DNA of 64,000 bases from contig CAWGVW010000001.1 in NCBI GenBank assembly GCA_963826145.1, positions 1,116,001-1,180,000 on the forward strand. Reading direction: 5' to 3'. This DNA comes from JBGPLJ01 sp963826145 (GTDB lineage: Bacteria; Pseudomonadota; Gammaproteobacteria; Steroidobacterales; Steroidobacteraceae). Below are positions 33,304 to 40,781 of the stretch, piece by piece. How positions within the stretch are numbered: position 1 is the stretch's first letter; each line of letters begins with the position of its first letter. The position numbers were made by a program, and so were the translations under genes. The notes beneath the pieces were generated by a model. That model worked only from the letters and a program-made list of their open reading frames with translations. It was not told the DNA's origin and did no database searches.

Positions 33304-33909
33304 ATGGCGTCGATTGGTACAGCCCGAAAGACTGGTGTGGCACGCAGGCGGCTGATCGATGCCGCCTACGACCTTTTCGCCGAGCATGGCGTGAGCCAGG
33401 TCGGTATCGACACGATCCTCGCGAAGTCGGGCTGCGCAAAGGCAAGCCTCTACAATAACTTCGATTCCAAGGTGGAGCTCGCCGTCGCCTTTCTTGATCG
33501 GCGCGAGGCGGTGTGGACCCGGGGCTGGCTCGAGCACGAAATCCATCGCCGCGCGCGCACACCGAAGGGACGGCTCCTCGCCATATTCGACGTCTTTCAC
33601 GGCTGGTTTCAGCGGCGGGATTTCGAGGGCTGCTCGTTCATCAACGTGCTGCTCGAATCCGATTCCGGCGGCCCGATCCATCGGGCCGCGACGATCCACC
33701 TTTCCAGGATCCGTTCGATCCTGCGCGAACTTGCCGAAGGCGCCCGATTGACGGACCCGGAACGCTTCGCGCACACCTGGCACATGCTGATGAAGGGTTC
33801 GATCGTCGCGGCCTGTGAAGGCAACCGCAATGCCGCGCGGCAAGCCAAGCGTGCCGCGCGCTATGTCCTCGATGCCTGGCCACGCCGACGTGCGTCACCT
33901 GCCAAATAG
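33304..33909 (+). CDS. TetR/AcrR family transcriptional regulator
   Basis: A 201-aa regulator with the N-terminal TetR helix-turn-helix (about residues 10-56), including RRRLIDAAYDLFAEHGVSQV then ILAKSGCAKASLYNNF. A ligand-binding helical domain follows, with a CSFINVLLES segment. The ligand and targets are unknown. I chose the ATG at 33304; another ATG at 33265 is 16 nt after the tRNA-Ser end and adds only 13 residues. The next gene is a hybrid kinase on the same strand 86 bp downstream; no divergent target gene lies beside it, only the tRNA. Confidence 0.88.
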   Translation: MASIGTARKTGVARRRLIDAAYDLFAEHGVSQVGIDTILAKSGCAKASLYNNFDSKVELAVAFLDRREAVWTRGWLEHEIHRRARTPKGRLLAIFDVFHGWFQRRDFEGCSFINVLLESDSGGPIHRAATIHLSRIRSILRELAEGARLTDPERFAHTWHMLMKGSIVAACEGNRNAARQAKRAARYVLDAWPRRRASPAK

Positions 33910-33995
33910 GCTTCCGCCGGCCCGCTAAAGTACGGGATCCCGCGGCCGATAGATGCCACGTACGAATCGGTCCGCTGCACCGCGGCCGATCCAGC

Positions 33996-35981
33996 GTGGC
34001 TCGGCGGCGGCGAATCCAGACAGTGAAACGAATACACGGGCGTTTCGACCGTCCTCTTCTCAATGGCCTGCTGGCGGGCGCCGTCATCCTCGCCATTTCA
34101 TCGCTCGGACTCTTCTACCTGTGGCATTCGGCGCGCGAAGCCCAGCTCGATGCCGTACGTACCGAGCTCGCACAGCTGGCGCGGGTGGCAGCTGCGCAGA
34201 TCGACGGTGATCTGCATCGCACGATCCGCTCGCCAAACCAGGCCGGCAGCCCCGAGCACCTCGCCGCACTTGCACCGCTCGTCGGATTCCACAAGGCGAC
34301 GACCGACGTCATCTACGTCTACACGGCAATCCGGGTCGACGGCCAGATCTACTTCGTGCTCGGGACCGATTACCTGTATCGGGTCGAAGGCGACGATCTG
34401 CCGCCCGATCCGATAATGAAGCCGTATAACACGCCGGATCCGGCGCTGCGACGGGCGCTCGAGCGGCACGAAGTGGTAGTGAACAGCGAACCGGTGCACG
34501 AAGCCTTGCGCAGCTACTTGAGCGCGTACGCACCGTTCTACGACCACAAAGGACAGTTCGTCGGCGTCCTCGGTATCGACATGTGGGTTAAGAATTTCGA
34601 CGCACGCGTCGCCGTCATCGGCCGCGCGGGCCTTGGCGCGTTCGCGGCGGTTGCGCTGCTTTCGATTCTCGCGGGTTTCGTGGTGACCCGCCTAAGCCGC
34701 ACGGCCCAGCAAGCGCGGCGACGCGACCGCGTCGTGCAGGCACGGCTGACGGAGGCGAAGGCGCAGGCGGAAATCCAGGCGCGGCGCGCGGAGTCCGCCT
34801 CGAAAGCCAAGACCGAATTTCTCGCGATGATGAGCCACGAAATCCGCACGCCCATGAACGGTGTGCTCGGATTCGCGAATCTCCTGCTCGACACGCGCCT
34901 CGACGCCGAGCAGCGGGAATTCGCCGAGACGATCCAGCGCTCGGGCGATGCCTTGCTCACCGTCATCAACGATGTCCTCGATTACTCGAAGATCGAAGCG
35001 GGCCGGTTGAACATCGAGCAGGTCGAATTCGATCTGCATGCCGTCTGCACCGACGTCGAAGCGATCCTGCAACCGGCCGCAATCGGTCGAGCACTCACGC
35101 TGACCCTGGATTTTGCGCCGGACGTGCCCCGATTCATCAGGGGCGACCCGGCGCGCGCGCGCCAGGTGCTGCTGAATCTTGCGAGCAACGCCGTGAAATT
35201 CACCGAATTCGGGTCGGTACGTATCTGCGTGGCACAGGCGGAGGGAGCCCGCGTCCGGATCAGCGTGCACGATACTGGCATAGGCATACGGCATGAGCAG
35301 CTCGAGAAACTTTTTCGCCGCTTCAGCCAGGCCGATTCTTCGACGACGCGTCGCTACGGGGGCACGGGACTCGGACTCGCCATCAGCAAGCATCTGGTGG
35401 AGCTGATGGGTGGCGAGATCGGCGTGACGAGCGCTGCTGGCCGCGGTTCGACGTTCTGGTTCCTGCTGCCAGCTCCTATTGCGCAGCCGGCACCGGTGGC
35501 ACCGCCGACCGTGGTCGCTGCTGTTTCCGAGCCGTCGCCGTCGGCGAGCAGTAGGCGCGGCCGCCTCCTGCTCGTGGAGGACAATGCCGTCAACCAGCGC
35601 GTCGCGACTCACATTCTGGGCAAGATGGGTTTCGAGGTTGAGGTTGCGCAGCACGGCCGTGAGGCGATCGAACGGTTGTGCCGCGAGCGCTTTGACCTCG
35701 TACTGATGGATTGCCAGATGCCCGAAATGGACGGGTTCGAGGCGACGCGCATCATCCGCGATCCCGCCTCGGCCGTGCTCGATCACGCCATACCCGTCGT
35801 CGCCATGACCGCCAATGCTTTCGTCGAGGATCGCGAGCGCTGTCTTGCCGCGGGGATGAATGACTTCCTGGCCAAGCCCGTTGATCGCCGCAAGCTCGCC
35901 GACATGCTCGCCCATTGGCTGATGACGGCCAAGACCGATACCGCCGAAACCGCTCCACCGGCCGAACAGCGGTCCTGCTGA
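33996..35981 (+). CDS. Hybrid sensor histidine kinase with receiver domain
   Basis: Membrane-bound hybrid two-component kinase of 661 aa. Transmembrane segments lie near residues 22-44 and 208-231. They flank a periplasmic Cache-like sensor domain with YVYTAIRVDGQIYFVLGTDY and YAPFYDHKGQFVGVLGIDM. The HisKA phosphoacceptor is His281 in MMSHEIRTPMNG. The ATPase domain shows LNLASNAVKFTEFG, HDTGIG and GGTGLGLAI. The receiver has LVEDN and the phosphoacceptor Asp572 in VLMDCQMPEMDG. No separate response regulator or Hpt protein is nearby, so its output is unknown. The GTG at 33996 is used; the GTG at 34023 is an alternative. Confidence 0.9.
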   Translation: MARRRRIQTVKRIHGRFDRPLLNGLLAGAVILAISSLGLFYLWHSAREAQLDAVRTELAQLARVAAAQIDGDLHRTIRSPNQAGSPEHLAALAPLVGFHKATTDVIYVYTAIRVDGQIYFVLGTDYLYRVEGDDLPPDPIMKPYNTPDPALRRALERHEVVVNSEPVHEALRSYLSAYAPFYDHKGQFVGVLGIDMWVKNFDARVAVIGRAGLGAFAAVALLSILAGFVVTRLSRTAQQARRRDRVVQARLTEAKAQAEIQARRAESASKAKTEFLAMMSHEIRTPMNGVLGFANLLLDTRLDAEQREFAETIQRSGDALLTVINDVLDYSKIEAGRLNIEQVEFDLHAVCTDVEAILQPAAIGRALTLTLDFAPDVPRFIRGDPARARQVLLNLASNAVKFTEFGSVRICVAQAEGARVRISVHDTGIGIRHEQLEKLFRRFSQADSSTTRRYGGTGLGLAISKHLVELMGGEIGVTSAAGRGSTFWFLLPAPIAQPAPVAPPTVVAAVSEPSPSASSRRGRLLLVEDNAVNQRVATHILGKMGFEVEVAQHGREAIERLCRERFDLVLMDCQMPEMDGFEATRIIRDPASAVLDHAIPVVAMTANAFVEDRERCLAAGMNDFLAKPVDRRKLADMLAHWLMTAKTDTAETAPPAEQRSC

Positions 35982-36020
35982 GGTATATTCGGCACCCTTG
36001 CAAGCAAGGCTCTGCCTTCG

Positions 36021-36608
36021 ATGTCGAATACCGCCGAACAAACACCGCCACGCAAACGGCTGTCGGCACTGCGCCGCCGACCGTTGCTGACTCCGGTATG
36101 GTTGACGTTGCTGTTCGGCATCCTTGTGGTGGCGGCGGGTGCCTGGCTCTGGTCGTCGCAGGTCACGACCACGATTATCATAATTCGCCACGCGGAAAAG
36201 GAACTTGGCAGCATCGACGATCCGCCATTGAGCACGGCGGGCGAGCAGCGCGCGGTGGTGTTGAGCCGGATGCTCGGAGAGAAATCGCCGGCAGGGCAGG
36301 TCGATGCCATCTTTGTTTCGGACACGCGTCGCAGTCAGCGGACTGCAGCTCCGCTCGCGCAACGGCTCGGCATCTTGTTGCAGATCTACCCGGGTCGTGA
36401 CGTGCAATCACTGGTCGACAAAGTCGACCGGCAGTATCGCGGACGCCGGATCCTGATCGTCGGCCACAGCAACACAGTGCCCGACCTGGTGCACCGGCTT
36501 GCGCCGCGAGCCAACGTGCCGCCTATGGCTGAGGACGAATACGACACGATGTATATCGTGACAGTGCCCACCCTCGGGCCGACGGCAGTCCTGCGCCTCA
36601 AGTACTAG
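36021..36608 (+). CDS. Membrane-anchored histidine phosphatase family protein
   Basis: A 195-aa protein with a basic cytoplasmic N-terminus, one transmembrane segment (about residues 24-46) and a histidine phosphatase (phosphoglycerate mutase-like) domain. The catalytic motif is IIRHAEKE, a variant of RHG with Ala for Gly. SDTRRSQRTAAPLAQRL and the second His in GHSNTVPDLV complete the active site. The orientation suggests a periplasmic catalytic domain, but the substrate is not predictable. It follows the hybrid kinase by 39 bp on the same strand. Confidence 0.82.
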   Translation: MSNTAEQTPPRKRLSALRRRPLLTPVWLTLLFGILVVAAGAWLWSSQVTTTIIIIRHAEKELGSIDDPPLSTAGEQRAVVLSRMLGEKSPAGQVDAIFVSDTRRSQRTAAPLAQRLGILLQIYPGRDVQSLVDKVDRQYRGRRILIVGHSNTVPDLVHRLAPRANVPPMAEDEYDTMYIVTVPTLGPTAVLRLKY

Positions 36609-36696
36609 TAAGGCGACTCTTATCTATAGGTTACCGACGTGCTGCGGCGGACCTTGCCATTGACATCCATAAAGATCAATAGCTTATAGTGCATTA

Positions 36697-37167
36697 TTAA
36701 TGTTGCTCCGCTGGCCTTCGGAAGTCGACCTCCAAAACCTGGTAATCGCTATCGAGCATGCCAAGCCGTGTATACGCCGTGTGCGCGGCGCGATTGTGGG
36801 CTTCCATGTAGAGCCGGATTCCGCAAACGTCCGGCGTCGTCCGGGCGAGGTTTTCCAGATGACGGTAGAGCAGGCTGAATACACCGCGGCGACGTGCGTC
36901 CTCCCGCACGTACACCGACTGTATCCACCAGAAGTCGCCGTTCCGCCAGTCGCTCCATTCTGTCGTGTACATCAACTGGCCGAGCGGGCGACCCGCTTCC
37001 TCCGCGATGAAGTACCGGCCTTTGCCTGCGTCCGCCAGCACGGCGGCAACGCCCGGCACGAGCAGCCGGCGATCGAGCTCGCGCTGCTCGGTTTCCGCGG
37101 CAATGCGGGCGTTCGAGTCGACGATGAAATCAAGGTCGCCAGCGGTTGCGGCGCGCACCTGCGGCAT
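36697..37167 (-). CDS. GNAT family N-acetyltransferase
   Basis: A 156-aa acetyl-CoA-dependent transferase. The N-terminal MPQVRAATAGDLDFIVD strand-helix and the acetyl-CoA binding motif A (IQSVYVREDARRRGVFSLL, about residues 82-100) are clear, followed by MEAHNRAAHTAYTRLGM. The R-x-x-G-x-A-like loop reads RRRGVF. The closest characterised types modify small molecules or protein N-termini; the substrate is unknown. It is divergent from the tRNA-Ala promoter. Confidence 0.85.
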   Translation of the reverse strand: MPQVRAATAGDLDFIVDSNARIAAETEQRELDRRLLVPGVAAVLADAGKGRYFIAEEAGRPLGQLMYTTEWSDWRNGDFWWIQSVYVREDARRRGVFSLLYRHLENLARTTPDVCGIRLYMEAHNRAAHTAYTRLGMLDSDYQVLEVDFRRPAEQH

Positions 37168-37192
37168 GTTGGCTCTCTCTCGTGCGGCGAAA

Positions 37193-37221
37193 TTGCCGCA
37201 TCCCGGACCATACTCTACAAT
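37193..37221 (+). promoter_or_regulatory. Sigma70-type promoter of tRNA-Ala/tRNA-Arg
   Basis: TTGCCG (37193-37198) and TACAAT (37216-37221) are separated by 17 bp. The predicted start is about 12 nt before the mature tRNA-Ala at 37240. Confidence 0.6.
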
Positions 37222-37239
37222 CGCGCGCCTTCTGAAAGT

Positions 37240-37315
<76 letters not shown>

Positions 37316-37343
37316 CTTCCACGGATACATTGTGCCCCGGCGT

Positions 37344-37419
37344 GCCCCCGTAGCTCAGTGGATAGAGCGACCGCCTCCTAAGCGGTAGGTCGTCGGTTCA
37401 ACTCCGGCCGGGGGCGCCA
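37344..37419 (+). tRNA. tRNA-Arg (anticodon CCU)
   Basis: A 76-nt tRNA with encoded CCA. The acceptor GCCCCCG pairs with CGGGGGC. The anticodon stem is ACCGC/GCGGT and the loop CTCCTAA gives CCU, reading the rare AGG codon. The T-arm loop is TTCAACT. Confidence 0.96.
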
Positions 37420-37436
37420 ACAATGCGCGTCGATCG

Positions 37437-38480
37437 ATGCGCCCGGATCGCATGACACCAGTTACCCCGTCGAACAACATCGCAGGATTCACCGGACTCG
37501 ACGACGCTGCCATAGGCGGCGACGTCATCCCGCGCGGGCGTCCCGCGGTGTTCCGCGGGCTCGTCGCGAACTGGCCGGCCGTGCAACGCGGACTCGAGTC
37601 ACGGGAATCGCTGGTTGCCTATCTCTCGAGCTTCGATACCGGAATGCCCGTTGACGCCATCATGACGCCACCGGAGGTCGCCGGGCGGATTCACTACGAC
37701 GAGTCCATGCGCGGCTTCAATTTCGTCAGGAACCGCTTGCCGATCTCGGCCGTGGCCGAGCAGGTCCTGCGCTACACGAATTTTCAGAATCCCCCGGCGG
37801 TCGCTGCACAGAGTGCGTTGATTCGCGATTCAGTGCCAGGCTTCGCGCTCGACAATCGGCTGACCCTGCTCGATGAATCCGTGCAGCCGCGGATCTGGCT
37901 TGGCAACGCGATCACGACGCCGGCGCATTTCGACGAATGGAACAACATCGCCTGTGTCGTGGCCGGGCGGCGGCGTTTCACGCTCTTTCCGCCGGATCAG
38001 ATCCGCAATCTCTATATTGGTCCGCTCGATTTCGCGCCGACCGGCGCGCCGATGAGTCTGCCGACGCTGCACCAACCGGACTTCGCGCGCTATCCGAAAT
38101 TCAGGCAGGCCCTTGAGGCCGCCGTCGCCGCCGAGCTTGGTCCTGGCGACGCCATCTATATCCCGCCCACCTGGTGGCATCACGTCGAGTCGCTCGAGTC
38201 CTTCAATCTGCTCGTGAACTATTGGTGGCACGGGGCAATAGGCGAGAAGACGCGCACCGACTCGGCGTTCGATGCACTCATGCACAGCATTCTCAATCTG
38301 CGCCATCTGCCGCCCGAGACACGCAAGGCCTGGGGAGCGATCTTCGAGCACTATGTATTCGGTCCCCAGGACGAAGTGAGCACGCACATTCCGGATTTCA
38401 GGCACGGGATCCTTGGCGAGATTTCACCGGAGCGTGCCGCGGAACTGCGCGCGCATCTTGCGAAACGACTGCTCGGCTGA
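37437..38480 (+). CDS. Cupin-like JmjC-fold (Fe(II)/2-oxoglutarate) oxygenase-type protein
   Basis: A 347-aa protein of the cupin_8/JmjC-like group, which includes peptide and RNA hydroxylases. An N-terminal segment with RGRPAVFRGLVANWPAV is the usual family start. The metal site is recognisable: HFDEWNNIACVVAGRRRFTL supplies the HxD pair, and PPTWWHHVESL supplies the distal His. DAIYIPPTWW is a strong family marker. No signal peptide is present. It begins 17 nt after tRNA-Arg, with an in-frame ATG also at 37452. Its substrate is unknown; neighbours are tRNAs and an RNA helicase. Confidence 0.85.
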   Translation: MRPDRMTPVTPSNNIAGFTGLDDAAIGGDVIPRGRPAVFRGLVANWPAVQRGLESRESLVAYLSSFDTGMPVDAIMTPPEVAGRIHYDESMRGFNFVRNRLPISAVAEQVLRYTNFQNPPAVAAQSALIRDSVPGFALDNRLTLLDESVQPRIWLGNAITTPAHFDEWNNIACVVAGRRRFTLFPPDQIRNLYIGPLDFAPTGAPMSLPTLHQPDFARYPKFRQALEAAVAAELGPGDAIYIPPTWWHHVESLESFNLLVNYWWHGAIGEKTRTDSAFDALMHSILNLRHLPPETRKAWGAIFEHYVFGPQDEVSTHIPDFRHGILGEISPERAAELRAHLAKRLLG

Positions 38481-38501
38481 ATTCCGGTGCCGGTGCGCCG
38501 G

Positions 38502-38531
38502 TTGGACTCCATCGCCCAAAGTCTGTAGAGT
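38502..38531 (+). promoter_or_regulatory. Putative promoter of rhlE
   Basis: TTGGAC (38502-38507) and TAGAGT (38526-38531) are 18 bp apart. If used, the rhlE transcript has a leader of about 170 nt. Confidence 0.45.
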
Positions 38532-38627
38532 CCGCGGCGCTGAATACAGCGGCGCGCGGTCAGCGCCGACTCCGCTCGTGGTCCGTCTCCCCTCCGACGC
38601 ACCTCGATCCAACATTACCCCCTCGCC

Positions 38628-38678
38628 ATGACCGCTCCGGGACGCAAGTCCCGTATCGCGAGTCAACGCGGTTCTTGA
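38628..38678 (+). CDS. Possible 16-codon upstream ORF in the rhlE leader
   Basis: ATG to TGA encoding the basic peptide MTAPGRKSRIASQRGS, entirely inside the rhlE leader and ending 28 nt before the rhlE ATG. It spans the GNRA-loop hairpin and enters the second one. There is no evident ribosome-binding site, so translation is uncertain. Confidence 0.3.
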   Translation: MTAPGRKSRIASQRGS

Positions 38679-38687
38679 GAACTCAAG
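38638..38687 (+). promoter_or_regulatory. Two-hairpin structure in the rhlE leader
   Basis: Hairpin 1 is CGGGAC-GCAA-GTCCCG (38638-38653), a 6-bp stem capped by a GNRA tetraloop. Hairpin 2 is CTTGAG-AA-CTCAAG (38674-38687). The second sits about 6 nt upstream of the GAAGGAAC ribosome-binding region of rhlE. There is no U-run, so these are not intrinsic terminators. Confidence 0.6.
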
Positions 38688-38706
38688 GACCGAAGGAACT
38701 ATTGAC

Positions 38707-39972
38707 ATGTCTTTCTCCGAACTCGGGCTCCTGCCCGAACTCCTGCGTGCGGTCGCCGACAAGGGCTACGACACGCCGACGCCGATTCAATTGAAGGCCA
38801 TCCCGGCCGTTCTTGCGGGCCGCGACGTGCTCGCCGGCGCGCAAACAGGGACCGGCAAGACCGCGGGTTTCATCCTGCCGATCCTGCAGAAACTAAATGG
38901 CGGCCAGGGCCGCACGCCGCGGGCTCTCGTACTCACGCCGACGCGCGAACTCACGGCACAGGTTGCCGAGAGCGCGCGAACCTATGGCAAGCATCTGCGC
39001 CTCAAGACCCACGTGGTCTTCGGCGGCGTGAGCATCAATCCGCAGATCGACGCGCTGCGCAATGGCTGCGACATTCTTGTCGCGACACCCGGGCGGCTCC
39101 TGGATCTCGCCGAACAGCGCGAGGTGGATCTGCGCCAGGTGCAGATCTTCGTGCTCGATGAAGCCGACCGCATGCTCGACATGGGCTTCATCAACGACAT
39201 CAAGCGCGTGCTGAAACTCCTGCCGGCCGTGCGCCAGAACCTGATGTTTTCCGCGACCTATAACGAGGACATCCGTCAGCTGGCCGGCCGCTTCTTGCGC
39301 AATCCCGAGACGATCGAAGTGGCGCCGCGCAACGCGGCGGCGACGCGCGTCACGCACCAGGCGTATCGCGTGGCGCAGTCGGACAAGCGGCACTTGCTCG
39401 TGCACCTAATCAAAGGCGGCGAGTGGAATCAGCTACTCGTATTCACCCGCACGAAGCACGGTGCCAACAGGCTCACGAAGCAACTCGTGGATGCAGGCAT
39501 CCGCGCCGACGCGATACACGGCAACAAGAGCCAGGCGGCGCGCACGCGCGCGCTTGCGGACTTCAAGCAAGGGCGCAGTACGGCGCTCGTGGCGACGGAA
39601 GTGGCTGCGCGTGGCCTCGATATCAAGGAATTGCCGTGTGTCGTGAACTTCGAATTGCCGAACGTTCCAGAGGACTACGTGCACCGCATCGGTCGCACGG
39701 CGCGCGCCGGCGCTGGCGGAGCTGCAATCTCGCTCGTCTCACCGGATGAAGGCGGACTCGCGCGCAGTATCGAACGACTGCTCGGTCACCCGATTCCTGT
39801 GACGGAGCTGCCGCGATTTGACCGGCCGCAGATGCAAGCGGTACCGCCCTCGGCGCACGCACATCCCGCACCGTCCCATGGCTCTCCGCGCCGACCCGCA
39901 TCAGGCTTTTCGCGCGGAGCGCAATCGCATGGGCGGCCGTATCGGTCGCACCAGCGGCAGCGGGCGCGTTGA
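38707..39972 (+). CDS. rhlE: DEAD-box RNA helicase RhlE
   Basis: ATP-dependent RNA helicase of 421 aa of the RhlE type, involved in ribosome assembly and RNA turnover. Motifs in order are the Q motif (TPTPIQ), I (AQTGTGKT), Ia (PTRELTAQV), Ib (TPGRLLD), II (DEADRMLDMGF), III (SAT), IV (VFTRTK), V (TEVAARGLDI) and VI (HRIGRTARAG). A basic, Arg/His/Pro-rich tail (from about residue 375) probably binds RNA. The upstream 200 nt hold a putative promoter and two hairpins, suggesting post-transcriptional control. A second DEAD-box gene (deaD) lies 9 kb away. Confidence 0.94.
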   Translation: MSFSELGLLPELLRAVADKGYDTPTPIQLKAIPAVLAGRDVLAGAQTGTGKTAGFILPILQKLNGGQGRTPRALVLTPTRELTAQVAESARTYGKHLRLKTHVVFGGVSINPQIDALRNGCDILVATPGRLLDLAEQREVDLRQVQIFVLDEADRMLDMGFINDIKRVLKLLPAVRQNLMFSATYNEDIRQLAGRFLRNPETIEVAPRNAAATRVTHQAYRVAQSDKRHLLVHLIKGGEWNQLLVFTRTKHGANRLTKQLVDAGIRADAIHGNKSQAARTRALADFKQGRSTALVATEVAARGLDIKELPCVVNFELPNVPEDYVHRIGRTARAGAGGAAISLVSPDEGGLARSIERLLGHPIPVTELPRFDRPQMQAVPPSAHAHPAPSHGSPRRPASGFSRGAQSHGRPYRSHQRQRAR

Positions 39973-40127
39973 GCCCGACCGCTGAAGCGATTGGGCCGGT
40001 ATGCGTGTGAACTGTGAACTGGCGCACAGGGCAGATATGTTCAAACCCGGTGGATCGAGCACGCGAAGCCGCTAGAGTGAACGCGCGGCGAGATTACAAC
40101 TAGAAAGCGGCCGCACTGGGGCGAACG

Positions 40128-40610
40128 ATGAGCGTAGCCGGCGATATCTGCATCAACCCGAACCTGGCGTCGGAACGGCGTATGCGCCTCGAGCGCAGGC
40201 ACCGCCGACTCTGGTCGATCGCCTACGGCAGTTTCAATCCGCGCCGCCGCTCGATACGCCGCACGGACGGGCATCACGTGCAGTTCGTCGATTGGCACCG
40301 TCCACATCTCCTCGGCGTTGCGCTGGGCATCATTCTTCTGTGCTCCATCGATGCCTTTCTGACGCTGACTCTCATCTCGCAGGGCGCCAGCGAATTGAAC
40401 CCGGTGATGGCTCACCTCCTGTATCGCGATATCGCGATTTTCGCGGTCGGGAAAATGTTCATGACGGGAGTCGGCGTGCTGACGCTGGTGGCGCTGTCGC
40501 GCTGCCGCGTATTCGGGAAAATCCGCGTGGATGTCGGGCTCTATCTCACGCTCGCGGGTTATATCGCGCTGATCGCCTACGAGCTGTCTCTCCTGTACGG
40601 AACCTTCTAG
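40128..40610 (+). CDS. Small membrane protein resembling DUF5658
   Basis: A 160-aa protein with a basic cytoplasmic N-terminus (about residues 1-55, Arg-rich) and three hydrophobic segments (about 61-82, 100-122 and 130-152). The pattern CSIDAFLTLTLISQGASEL then NPVMAHLL matches the D-x-x-x-T, E-x-NP signature of DUF5658-type proteins. Function is unknown for the family. It stands alone between rhlE and sucA. Confidence 0.7.
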   Translation: MSVAGDICINPNLASERRMRLERRHRRLWSIAYGSFNPRRRSIRRTDGHHVQFVDWHRPHLLGVALGIILLCSIDAFLTLTLISQGASELNPVMAHLLYRDIAIFAVGKMFMTGVGVLTLVALSRCRVFGKIRVDVGLYLTLAGYIALIAYELSLLYGTF

Positions 40611-40781
40611 AAGCGCTGGGACCTCGGCATCTGCCGCGCTTTGGAGATCAGGCGCCGTTGCGGCTGTCGTTCCTTATTACGTCACCTTCCGCTACACTAC
40701 CGCGCCTCGCACGCCGCTCGCATTTGACTCCTACGCTCTTGATTACCAAGCCATTTGCCCCAAATCCGTGCGTGCACAGCC

